Below are positions 1-7,508 of a stretch of DNA of 64,000 bases, piece by piece (the first letter of the stretch is position 1; each line of letters opens with the position of its first letter). The notes beneath the pieces are model-generated. The model searched no databases. It was given only the letters and a program-made list of their open reading frames with translations, and was not told the DNA's origin. Origin of the DNA: UTCFX2 sp963827155 (GTDB lineage Bacteria > Chloroflexota > Anaerolineae > Anaerolineales > UBA4823); the NCBI GenBank assembly GCA_963827155.1, contig CAWGZV010000003.1, forward strand, positions 620,001-684,000. Reading direction: 5' to 3'. The translations under genes and the position numbers were made by a program.

Positions 1-501
1 GTTGCTGAGCTGTTCACCGCAGGGATCCTTGACAGCCGCGGAGCCTTCCGTGCCGGACACCCGAGCTTGCGGATGAATGATAAGGGCAGTGAATTTATCC
101 TGGTGACAGCCGATAAAACCGGGCATGGCAAAGAAATTACGATTTCCCGGCGGGATATTAATGAGATCCAGCTGGCGAAAGCTGCGATTCGCACCGGAAT
201 CGATATCTTGCTGGAAACAGCGAAAATCCAGGCAGAAGCACTATCCAGGGTAATCGTTGCCGGTGCGTTTGGGACTTATATACGCCTGGAGAGTGCGATT
301 CAAATCGGTCTGCTCCCAGATTTACCTATGGAGAGGTTCTCCCAGGTAGGCAACGCAGCGGGGATAGGGGCAAAACAGGCTTTGATATCGAAGAGCCGGC
401 TGCATTTCACCGATCGGCTGGCGAAAGAAGCCAATTATATCGAATTGACCACACATCCCGATTTCCAGGCGAAGTTTATTAAGGCAATCTATCTGAAATG
501 A
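1..501 (+). CDS. RACo-like ASKHA-domain protein, C-terminal part (5' end outside window)
   Basis: The reading frame is open from base 1, so this is the last 166 residues of a longer protein. It matches the C-terminal ASKHA (DUF4445) domain of RACo-type ferredoxin-like proteins, which use ATP to reactivate corrinoid proteins by reduction. The Gly-rich stretch VAGAFGTY near residue 86 of the visible part and the later VGNAAGIGAKQAL segment are typical of this fold. The N-terminal [2Fe-2S] domain would lie upstream. It ends in TGA. No corrinoid or methyltransferase gene is visible here, so the substrate partner must be outside. The family call is fairly firm; the exact partner is unknown. Confidence 0.75.
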   Translation, partial: VAELFTAGILDSRGAFRAGHPSLRMNDKGSEFILVTADKTGHGKEITISRRDINEIQLAKAAIRTGIDILLETAKIQAEALSRVIVAGAFGTYIRLESAIQIGLLPDLPMERFSQVGNAAGIGAKQALISKSRLHFTDRLAKEANYIELTTHPDFQAKFIKAIYLK

Positions 502-519
502 AATTTGTATATGACTAAA

Positions 520-564
520 TTGTGACATTTATCACTAACTTAGTTTTCTTGGTATCGATATAAT
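520..564 (+). promoter_or_regulatory. Putative promoter with CRP/FNR-type activator site for the hydBGDA operon
   Basis: A TGTGA-N6-TCACT inverted motif at 521-536 is followed by a perfect TATAAT at 559-564. The -35 region is poor (TAACTT, 17 bp upstream). With transcription starting near 571, the motif centre falls at about -42, the classical class II activator position. CRP/FNR-family proteins bind this motif type. The assignment to a hydrogenase operon under redox or catabolite control is inference. Confidence 0.5.
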
Positions 565-627
565 GAAAATCGAATAAAAAAGCGGGACTGCGACTGGTTC
601 TGCAACTATTGATTGAAGGAGGAGTAG

Positions 628-1671
628 GTGAGCCTCGTTTTACTAAAGAAAAACGACCTGAATAAATTCGTTGATCGTCTTCTTCCAGACTACATGGTCG
701 GCGGACCTGTAAGTAAAAATGGAAGCTTCGCATTCGAGCGGATTGCATATCCGGAGGATTTGCGTTTGGATTATCCAACCACCATCCTTCCGCCAAAGAA
801 GTTCCTCCTGCCCATTCGTGATACCCTTTTTGAGTTTGAAGATGCGAACTTGGGAAAAATCAAAGAACCCGAGCCTGTATCCCCGACGGTAATCTTTGGG
901 ATGCATGCCTGTGATTTGCACGCGGTCCAATTATTGGATCAAGTGTTTTCTTCAGGCCATTTGGATGAGAAATATGTCAATCAGCGGAAGCAAACGTTGA
1001 TCATTAGCATAGAATGTCTTGCGCCCTGTGATGGACATTCATTTTGTAAGAGTATGGGGACCTTATCTGCCGATGAAGGGTACGATCTGCATCTGGTAGA
1101 TCTCGGTGATGCTTACGCTGTGGACGTTATGACGGATGGAGGGCGTGAGTTGCTCAGTAAGGCTGATGTAGTCCCTGCATCCGAGACGGATATCCAAAAG
1201 CTGAACGCTGTTTTGAGTGAAAAGTGGCCGCGCTTTCCTTATCGGCTGGATTTCGATGTCAGTGACCTGCCTTCTCTGCTCAACATAAGTTTGAAGAGCC
1301 CCTTGTGGGCTGAGTTAGGCGATCGCTGCCTGGCTTGTGCTGCTTGTACGAATGTCTGTCCGACCTGTTTTTGCTTCGATGTTCGGGACGAAATTGATTT
1401 TAATATGAAAAGCGGCAGGCGAATCCGCACCTGGGATTCGTGCCAATTGGATGAATTCGCCACAGTCGCCGGAGGTCACAATTTCCGTAGCAGTCGTGCG
1501 CTGCGCCAACGCCACAGGTTTATGCGAAAAGGCAGGTATATCCTGGAAGCTCACAAGTATTTAGGCTGTGTAGGGTGCGGTCGCTGCGCCCGCGCCTGTC
1601 TGGTAGATATCACGCCGGTTTCGGTATTCAATGAACTTTACAGGCAAAAAGAGCTTGGAGGTCATGCATGA
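628..1671 (+). CDS. hydB: Group 3b hydrogenase (sulfhydrogenase) beta subunit, 4Fe-4S protein
   Basis: This 347-residue cytoplasmic iron-sulfur protein resembles HydB/HyhB of archaeal sulfhydrogenases and AsrA of anaerobic sulfite reductase. It passes electrons between the hydrogenase small subunit and the flavoprotein subunit. Two four-cysteine clusters are visible: one begins at Cys234 (CLACAACTNVCPTC) and the other near residue 314 (CVGCGRCARAC). The GTG start at 628 is backed by a strong GAAGGAGGAG site just upstream. It overlaps the next gene by four bases (ATGA), so the two are translationally coupled. Identity rests on the four-gene order beta-gamma-delta-alpha, which defines group 3b. 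Confidence 0.88.
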   Translation: MSLVLLKKNDLNKFVDRLLPDYMVGGPVSKNGSFAFERIAYPEDLRLDYPTTILPPKKFLLPIRDTLFEFEDANLGKIKEPEPVSPTVIFGMHACDLHAVQLLDQVFSSGHLDEKYVNQRKQTLIISIECLAPCDGHSFCKSMGTLSADEGYDLHLVDLGDAYAVDVMTDGGRELLSKADVVPASETDIQKLNAVLSEKWPRFPYRLDFDVSDLPSLLNISLKSPLWAELGDRCLACAACTNVCPTCFCFDVRDEIDFNMKSGRRIRTWDSCQLDEFATVAGGHNFRSSRALRQRHRFMRKGRYILEAHKYLGCVGCGRCARACLVDITPVSVFNELYRQKELGGHA

Positions 1672-2543
1672 TTAGCAATAACTTCCAAAGTCAATCAGTT
1701 TTGGAAAATATCTCGACAGAGGAAAATCAGCTCTTCATGCCGATCATCGGTCGGATCGCTCGGATCAAACCTATGACCGCCTTGGAAAGGGTATTTTCGA
1801 TAGAGTTGCCAGACGGCCTTTCTTTAGGTCATCGTCCGGGACAATTCGTTGAAGTCTCCGTCTTTGGGGTCGGCGAGGCGCCGATCAGTATCAGCAGCTC
1901 GCCCAGCCGCAGCAACGGTACTTTTGAAATTTGCGTGCGAAAGGCGGGCGATGTGACGAATGCGCTGCACCGCCTGAACGAGGGCGATTGTGTTGGGGTT
2001 CGTGGTCCATTTGGTCGCGGCTTTCCGGTCGAGAAGTTCCGCGGCAAGGATATTCTGTTCGCCCCTGGTGGTCTGGGGCTGGCACCTTTGCGCTCGTTGA
2101 TCAACCAGGTGCTCGATGAAAGAGCCATGTTTGACCGTGTCATCATCCTGTACGGTGCTCGCAATCCGTCTGAAATGCTCTTTAAAGAGGAGCTGCAAGA
2201 ATGGAACAACCGTTCCGATGTGGAGCTCTTGGTAACTGTCGACAAAGGCGATGACAATTGGAACGGGAATGTTGGAGTTATCACTACCCTATTCAAGAAA
2301 ATTTCAATTAACCCAAGGAACACGATTGGGGTTACCTGCGGCCCGCCGGTGATGTATCGATTTGTGTTGATGGAGTTTTTTGGGAAAGGGCTCTCCGAAG
2401 GAAATATCTACCTCTCGCTGGAGCGGCGGATGAAGTGCGGAGTGGGCAAGTGCGGTCATTGTCAGATTAATAATGTTTATGCCTGCCAATCGGGTCCAGT
2501 CTTCCCTTACTTAGAGATTAAGGGATTGGAGGAAGCGCTATGA
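1668..2543 (+). CDS. hydG: Group 3b hydrogenase gamma subunit, FAD/NAD(P)-binding oxidoreductase
   Basis: This 291-residue protein has an FAD-binding beta-barrel (GHRPGQFVEVSVFG near residue 60, then SISSSPS), a Rossmann NAD(P)-binding domain (FAPGGLGLAPLRSLI near 150), and a C-terminal [2Fe-2S] motif CGVGKCGHC with a further Cys. This is the ferredoxin-NADP reductase / dihydroorotate dehydrogenase K fold. In group 3b enzymes it exchanges electrons with NAD(P)H. It overlaps its neighbours on both sides by four bases, so it belongs to the same transcript and complex as the beta, delta and alpha subunits. Preference for NADPH over NADH cannot be read from the sequence by eye. Confidence 0.9.
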   Translation: MISNNFQSQSVLENISTEENQLFMPIIGRIARIKPMTALERVFSIELPDGLSLGHRPGQFVEVSVFGVGEAPISISSSPSRSNGTFEICVRKAGDVTNALHRLNEGDCVGVRGPFGRGFPVEKFRGKDILFAPGGLGLAPLRSLINQVLDERAMFDRVIILYGARNPSEMLFKEELQEWNNRSDVELLVTVDKGDDNWNGNVGVITTLFKKISINPRNTIGVTCGPPVMYRFVLMEFFGKGLSEGNIYLSLERRMKCGVGKCGHCQINNVYACQSGPVFPYLEIKGLEEAL

Positions 2544-3310
2544 GCGACAACGGCAAGCCAAAAATAGCGTTTTTTGACTTCACCTGCTGCGAAGGCTGTC
2601 AGCTGACCGTGGTAGATTCGCTGCAGACTCATCTCGATTTGCTCAATGTAATCGAAATCGTTCAATTCCGAGAAGCGATCAGTGAAAAAGGTGAAGATTA
2701 CCAGATCGCTTTTATCGAAGGTTCATGCAGCCGACCAGGCGATGAAGCAAGATTAATCCAGATCCGGGAGCAAGCCTCGATTGTCGTGGCGTTAGGGACT
2801 TGCGCTCACCTCGGCGGTGTCAATGCTTTGAAAAGCCTCCATCCTCTGGCCGAAGTGCGCCAGTATGTCTACGGGGACAAAGCAGATTGGTACGACACTT
2901 ATGATGCTCGTCCAATCGAGGCTGTTATTCCGGTTGATTTCGCGATACCAGGATGTCCGATTGACCGGGATGAATTCTTGGCATGTGTGAAAGCCTTGCT
3001 TCTAGGAATGAAACCTCCTATCCCGGATTATCCTGTGTGTGTTGAATGCAAGCTTAATGAAAATATTTGCTTGTTTACAAAAGATCAGGTATGCCTTGGT
3101 CCAATCAGCCGGGCTGGTTGTAAAGCAATCTGTCCTACTTACGGTCAGTCATGCGAGGCATGCCGTGGATTTATTTCGAACCCGAATGAGAAATCAATGA
3201 AGGAAGTGCTTGCAAAGCACGGTTTGACCGTTGATGAAATCGCTACCCGATATACCATGTTTACCGCCTATCAGGTGAAGCAGAAATTACTGAAGCAGGA
3301 AAGCAGATGA
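2540..3310 (+). CDS. hydD: Group 3b [NiFe] hydrogenase small (delta) subunit
   Basis: This 256-residue small subunit carries the iron-sulfur relay to the NiFe site. The proximal cluster motif CCEGC lies at residues 16-20, with further ligand candidates in GTCAHLGG and PGCPID, and a C-terminal cysteine-rich segment (CLGPISRAGCKAICP, then SCEAC) for additional clusters. It has no Tat signal peptide, so the enzyme is cytoplasmic, as expected for group 3. It starts by ATGA overlap with the gamma gene, and the large subunit gene follows after 9 bp. Confidence 0.92.
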   Translation: MSDNGKPKIAFFDFTCCEGCQLTVVDSLQTHLDLLNVIEIVQFREAISEKGEDYQIAFIEGSCSRPGDEARLIQIREQASIVVALGTCAHLGGVNALKSLHPLAEVRQYVYGDKADWYDTYDARPIEAVIPVDFAIPGCPIDRDEFLACVKALLLGMKPPIPDYPVCVECKLNENICLFTKDQVCLGPISRAGCKAICPTYGQSCEACRGFISNPNEKSMKEVLAKHGLTVDEIATRYTMFTAYQVKQKLLKQESR

Positions 3311-3319
3311 GGTTACGCC

Positions 3320-4609
3320 ATGAGTAAGCGGATTGATGTCCATCATGTTACACGTGTCGAAGGACATGGCAACATCGTCGTCGATGTCTCAGACGGCATT
3401 ATGAAAGAGTGCCGGTTTGACGTGGTTGAAACACCTCGCTTCTTTGAAGCTATGCTGCGCGGCCGTCCGTATTTGGAAGCTTCCCACATAACCAGCCGGA
3501 TATGCGGGATTTGTGCTACCGGTCATGCAACCGCTTCATTGAGAGCATCCGAGAACGCGTTAGGAGTACAGCTCAGCGAGCAGGTTCAGCTGCTGCGGAA
3601 GCTCGTTTTCCACGGAGAGATCCTGGATAGTCATATCCTTCATGCATATATGCTGGTAGCCCCAGATCTTCTTGGAGTAGGCAGTGTGATCCCGCTGGCG
3701 ACTACGCACCCTGAAGTTGTCCTGCGAGCTCTCAGAATGAAAAAACTGGCTGGCGATTTATGTGCAGCGGTTTCCGGTCGACACACCCATCCAATAGCAA
3801 TGACGGTTGGAGGTTTTACCCATTTCCCGAGCAATTCCGATCTAAGAGCTTTACGGCAGCGGCTTGTAGATGCCAGGATTGATGTTGATGCTACTGTAGA
3901 TCTATTTACGCAGCTCAAATTCCCAGAATTTCAACGTAGAACGGAATATATTTCGCTTTATAAGCCCGATGAATATGCTTTCATCGATGGCGAAATCTCC
4001 AGCAGCGATGGTCCAAACACCCCGGCTGAACTGTATAGAAAAGTGACGAACGAATATCTGGTGCCGCATTCCAGTGCAAAACTCACCCGCCACCTACGCG
4101 AATCCTATATGGTTGGAGCTCTTGCCCGGTTCAACAATAATTACGATCAGCTTCATTCTCGGGCGAAAGCTGCCGCCGAAAAACTTGGGATTAAACCGGT
4201 CGTTACCAATCCATTCCTTAACACAGTGGCTCAGGTTGTGGAAATCGTCCACTGCCTTGAAGATTCGATTTCGATCATAGATCAGCTGCTCCTGACCGGG
4301 ATCAGACCGGAAAAACCTTCTTCAGTTCAGCTTACCAAAGAGAATTCAGGTGTTGGTGTCTGCGAAGTTCCGCGGGGGCTGCTTATTCACTGCTATACGA
4401 TTGGAAAAGATGGAAATCTCGTCGGAGCGGATTGTATTATTCCGACAAATCAGAATATTGCCAATCTTGAGGCAGATATGCGAAGCTTTGTCCCGCAAAT
4501 TCTTGACAAGCCTGTTGAAAAAATGCAGCTTGATCTTGAAATGCTGGTGCGAGCATACGATCCATGCATATCTTGTTCGGTTCATGTCTTAGGGATCAAT
4601 CGGGCTTGA
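3320..4609 (+). CDS. hydA: Group 3b [NiFe] hydrogenase large (alpha) subunit
   Basis: This 429-residue catalytic subunit oxidises or evolves H2 at the NiFe centre. Both nickel-binding motifs are present: RICGICATGH (Cys62, Cys65, His69) and DPCISCSVH at the C-terminus (Cys416, Cys419, His422). Seven residues (VLGINRA) follow His422 and would be removed by a maturation protease, whose gene is directly downstream. All four Cys ligands are intact, so the enzyme should be active. HypA-F accessory genes are not in the window. Confidence 0.94.
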   Translation: MSKRIDVHHVTRVEGHGNIVVDVSDGIMKECRFDVVETPRFFEAMLRGRPYLEASHITSRICGICATGHATASLRASENALGVQLSEQVQLLRKLVFHGEILDSHILHAYMLVAPDLLGVGSVIPLATTHPEVVLRALRMKKLAGDLCAAVSGRHTHPIAMTVGGFTHFPSNSDLRALRQRLVDARIDVDATVDLFTQLKFPEFQRRTEYISLYKPDEYAFIDGEISSSDGPNTPAELYRKVTNEYLVPHSSAKLTRHLRESYMVGALARFNNNYDQLHSRAKAAAEKLGIKPVVTNPFLNTVAQVVEIVHCLEDSISIIDQLLLTGIRPEKPSSVQLTKENSGVGVCEVPRGLLIHCYTIGKDGNLVGADCIIPTNQNIANLEADMRSFVPQILDKPVEKMQLDLEMLVRAYDPCISCSVHVLGINRA

Positions 4610-4615
4610 AACGCT

Positions 4616-5098
4616 GTGAATGATTGCAGGATAACCGATGAAATTCTGGTGCTTGGTATAGGAAACCCGCTCATGGGTGACGATGGGGTTGGGATCCGGG
4701 CTGTTGAAATGTTGAAGGAGACCAAACTGCCATCGAATGTCACGGTGGAGGAAGCTGGTCTGCCAGGTTGGGGGCTCGCTAGCTGGTTCGAGAATCGAGC
4801 GAATGTAATCCTTGTGGATGCTGTTAAAATGGGGGCAGCGCCAGGAAGTTTTAAATGTTTTCATCCCGATGAATTCCAATTAATTCTTGAAGATAACACG
4901 CTTTCTTTGCACCAAAATGAGCTCGCGGCTGGTCTGGCACTTTCACAGGCTTTGGGCCTCTTACCAGAAAACCTGCTCATTTTTGGGATCGAGCCTGCTC
5001 AAATTTCAAACGGCATCGGATTAAGTCCGGAAGTCAGTGCAAGCCTCCCGGCGGTAGTGAAAATGATATCAAAAAACCTAGAGAAGAAAACAGCATGA
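4616..5098 (+). CDS. Hydrogenase maturation endopeptidase (HyaD/HycI family)
   Basis: This 160-residue protein has the family N-terminus LVLGIGNPLMGDDGVGIRAVE with the conserved nickel-sensing Asp/Glu. These proteases cut the C-terminal tail of the NiFe large subunit after nickel insertion. It starts at a GTG 6 bp after the hydA stop, so its likely substrate is that alpha subunit. A second, different HycI-like protease serves the group 4 hydrogenase at 26939-27451. The stop codon overlaps the ATG of the next reading frame. Confidence 0.88.
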   Translation: MNDCRITDEILVLGIGNPLMGDDGVGIRAVEMLKETKLPSNVTVEEAGLPGWGLASWFENRANVILVDAVKMGAAPGSFKCFHPDEFQLILEDNTLSLHQNELAAGLALSQALGLLPENLLIFGIEPAQISNGIGLSPEVSASLPAVVKMISKNLEKKTA

Positions 5099-5494
5099 GC
5101 AAAAAAAATCCTTCTTGTTGACGACGATGCAGATCAACGGCTGAGTATTCGGCTGCCTTTGGAAGCCGCCGGTTATGAAGTACTCGAAGCTTCCAGCCAT
5201 GATGAAGGGCTTCAGGCGGTGAAGCAACACCGGCCTGATATCGTAGTCCTTGATGTGATGATGGATACAACTACGGCGGGTTTTCAGTTTGCACTAACCC
5301 TGCACAGCCCCGACCCAGATTCGGAATATAGGGAATTCGGTAAAACACCTATCATCATGCTGACTGCGATCCACAGCACAACTCCCCTGCGATTTTCTCC
5401 GGATGAGACATATCTTCCAGTTCAAACATTCCTGGAGAAACCCGTCGATTCTCGTGTGCTTTTGACCACTATCCACAAATATTTGTATGAATAA
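5095..5494 (+). pseudogene. Response-regulator receiver protein, frameshifted in an A8 run at its start
   Basis: A stand-alone receiver domain of about 130 residues. The obvious start ATG-AGC at 5095 overlaps the protease stop (ATGA), but it enters a run of eight A at 5101-5108 and then stops after eight codons. Removing one A gives MSKKILLVDDDADQR, a perfect receiver N-terminus with the acidic pair, followed by the phospho-acceptor Asp in IVVLDVMM. Without slippage the first usable in-frame start is TTG 5159, which loses the acidic pocket. The gene is either slippery, damaged, or mis-sequenced. The sensor kinase follows 16 bp downstream, so together they form a two-component pair within the hydrogenase operon. 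Confidence 0.75.
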
Positions 5495-5510
5495 ATAGGG
5501 CGATGAGGCT

Positions 5511-7409
5511 GTGGTCTTGCCACCATCACGCGCCGCGATAATCCCGTCAAACCAATCCGGAAACGGATCTGGTTCATATGTGGATGCCGAGCTGCCAAAT
5601 AGTGTGAACCAGCTGATCCGATTGCGGTGGTTAGCCGCCATCGGGGTCCTGGTCATCACCTATGCAGTTGGGCCGATTTTTAATGTCACCGCTCCAGTTG
5701 AACAGCTCACCGCGATTGCGCTGATCATACTTTCTTACAATTCAATTTTCTTTTTGGTAGAACGTCGAATTCGGAGAAACGATCCCGCATCTGCGCATTA
5801 TCATCGATTAGCAATTATCCAAATGATCCTGGACTGGCTCGCGATTACTCTCTTAATCCATTACTCCGGAGGAATCGAAAGCCCAGTTATCTATTTCTTT
5901 CTGTTCCATATTGTGATCGTCTCTATCTTTTTTAATCAAAACCAGGCGTTTGTATTCGCCGGCTTCGCCTTGATCTTGCTCTTTGGGATTGCCGTCCTTG
6001 AATACTACGGTGTGATTCCGCATTACCCTATCGTTGGCTACCTGTCTGAGCCGCTTTACCAAAATGGGCTCTACCTTCTTGGCAGTCTTGTGTTTTTTGG
6101 CTGTACAGCGCTGTTCACTACCTATTTGGTCACGAATATCTCCGAACGCCTTCACCATCGAGTAAACCAGGTGATTGAATTGAGCGACAGCCTGCGGCAG
6201 CTGACTGACCGGCTGCATGTTCTAAATGAAAGCGCCCGGGTAATCAGCTCTACCCTTGAGCTATCTCAGGTGCTCAATCTCCTGGTGAAAAATACCGCCG
6301 AAGTCATGGGTGTGAGAGCCTGTTCAATTCGCCTTTTGGATAAAAGTGAGCAGCGTCTCGATGCAGTTGCAGTCCACGGATTGAGCCAGGAATACCTCGA
6401 TAAAGGGCCGATCTTATTGGAGAACAGCGCCCTAGACCGAAAAGTGCTTGCAGGTGCAACCGTGAACATCCCGGATGTGAGTCAGACACCGCTCTTACAA
6501 TACCCAGAATGGGCGGCTCAAGAAGGCTTTTCTTCGATGCTTTCGGCTCCATTGATAGGGAAGAACAGGCCGTTAGGTACCTTAAGGGCTTACTCCGAAG
6601 AGAAGGACCACTTTACTTCCAATGATGAAAGCTTCTTGGCTACGATTGCAGCCCAGGGTTCCATCGCAATTGAAAACGCGCTGGCATACCAGGCAATCGA
6701 AGGTTTAGAAGCAACCAAGAGCACCTTTGTGCGCACATTTACTCACGAGCTCCGGTCGCCGGTGGGAGTGATATACAGCTTGCTGCGAAATATTACGGAT
6801 GGGTATGCTGGAGAAATCACCTTCCTCCAGCGGGATTTGTTAGAACGGGCTATTCGCCGAACGGACTTTTTGCAAGAACTGATTGATGACCTGCTCGATC
6901 TCTCTGCAGGAAAAATGCAGGTTCAATCAGATGAAACCGCGAAGCCAATATCTGTCAATCCAATCCTGGCAAGAGTTGTGAAAAGGCATGAGGTACCCGC
7001 TCATGAAAAGGGCATCGAACTTAAGTGGATAGATTTTGAAGATTGTAAGGAAATGATTGTGATCGCCACACAGGAAGGTTTAGATCGTGTCTTTAACAAC
7101 TTGATTTCGAACGCAGTCAAGTACACTCCTCAAGGCGGAAAAGTAAATGTCAGCATGTGGTCGAGCGGCGAGGAGGTTGCGATAGCCGTTGAAGATACGG
7201 GTATAGGTATCCCGGAGGGAGCGATCCCAAACCTCTTTACCGAATTCTACAGGGCGCCCAATGCCAAAGAATTCGAGGGCAAGGGGACCGGGCTGGGTCT
7301 GGCTATCGTCAAAGACACGGTCATGCTGTTCGGAGGGCATGTTGACGTCCAGAGCGAATTAGGGGAAGGAAGTCGATTTGTGGTTACATTTCCTGCAGCG
7401 AAACTTTAG
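5511..7409 (+). CDS. Membrane sensor histidine kinase with GAF domain
   Basis: This 632-residue kinase has a hydrophobic N-terminal part (about residues 40-210, five or six membrane segments), a coiled linker, a GAF domain (about 245-390), a HisKA dimerisation domain with the phospho-His in FTHELRSP (about 411), and an HATPase domain with N box NNLISNAVKYTP, VEDTGIGIP and GKGTGLGLAIVKD. All catalytic motifs are intact. It follows the receiver gene at 5095-5494 and probably phosphorylates it. The signal is unknown; being joined to a hydrogenase operon suggests redox or H2 sensing. The GTG start at 5511 is uncertain because no strong ribosome site is seen. Confidence 0.85.
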   Translation: MVLPPSRAAIIPSNQSGNGSGSYVDAELPNSVNQLIRLRWLAAIGVLVITYAVGPIFNVTAPVEQLTAIALIILSYNSIFFLVERRIRRNDPASAHYHRLAIIQMILDWLAITLLIHYSGGIESPVIYFFLFHIVIVSIFFNQNQAFVFAGFALILLFGIAVLEYYGVIPHYPIVGYLSEPLYQNGLYLLGSLVFFGCTALFTTYLVTNISERLHHRVNQVIELSDSLRQLTDRLHVLNESARVISSTLELSQVLNLLVKNTAEVMGVRACSIRLLDKSEQRLDAVAVHGLSQEYLDKGPILLENSALDRKVLAGATVNIPDVSQTPLLQYPEWAAQEGFSSMLSAPLIGKNRPLGTLRAYSEEKDHFTSNDESFLATIAAQGSIAIENALAYQAIEGLEATKSTFVRTFTHELRSPVGVIYSLLRNITDGYAGEITFLQRDLLERAIRRTDFLQELIDDLLDLSAGKMQVQSDETAKPISVNPILARVVKRHEVPAHEKGIELKWIDFEDCKEMIVIATQEGLDRVFNNLISNAVKYTPQGGKVNVSMWSSGEEVAIAVEDTGIGIPEGAIPNLFTEFYRAPNAKEFEGKGTGLGLAIVKDTVMLFGGHVDVQSELGEGSRFVVTFPAAKL

Positions 7410-7430
7410 ACGGCAATGCTCCAAAAAACA

Positions 7431-7463
7431 AGAAACCGCTTCCAACCCGGAGAAGCGGTTTCT
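7431..7463. terminator. Bidirectional intrinsic terminator
   Basis: A perfect 12-bp stem (AGAAACCGCTTC with its complement, 9-base loop) lies between two convergent genes. A TTTT run follows on the plus side and an A-rich stretch precedes it, giving a T-run on the minus strand, so it can stop transcription from both sides. Confidence 0.85.
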
Positions 7464-7508
7464 TTTATGTAGACCGATATCGCGTCACTGAACGCGTGAC
7501 GACTGATA

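Noticed and set aside
1829..2323. Long opposite-strand open frames in the hydG and neighbouring genes
   Set aside because: They mirror well-supported genes, have no recognisable domains and no ribosome sites.
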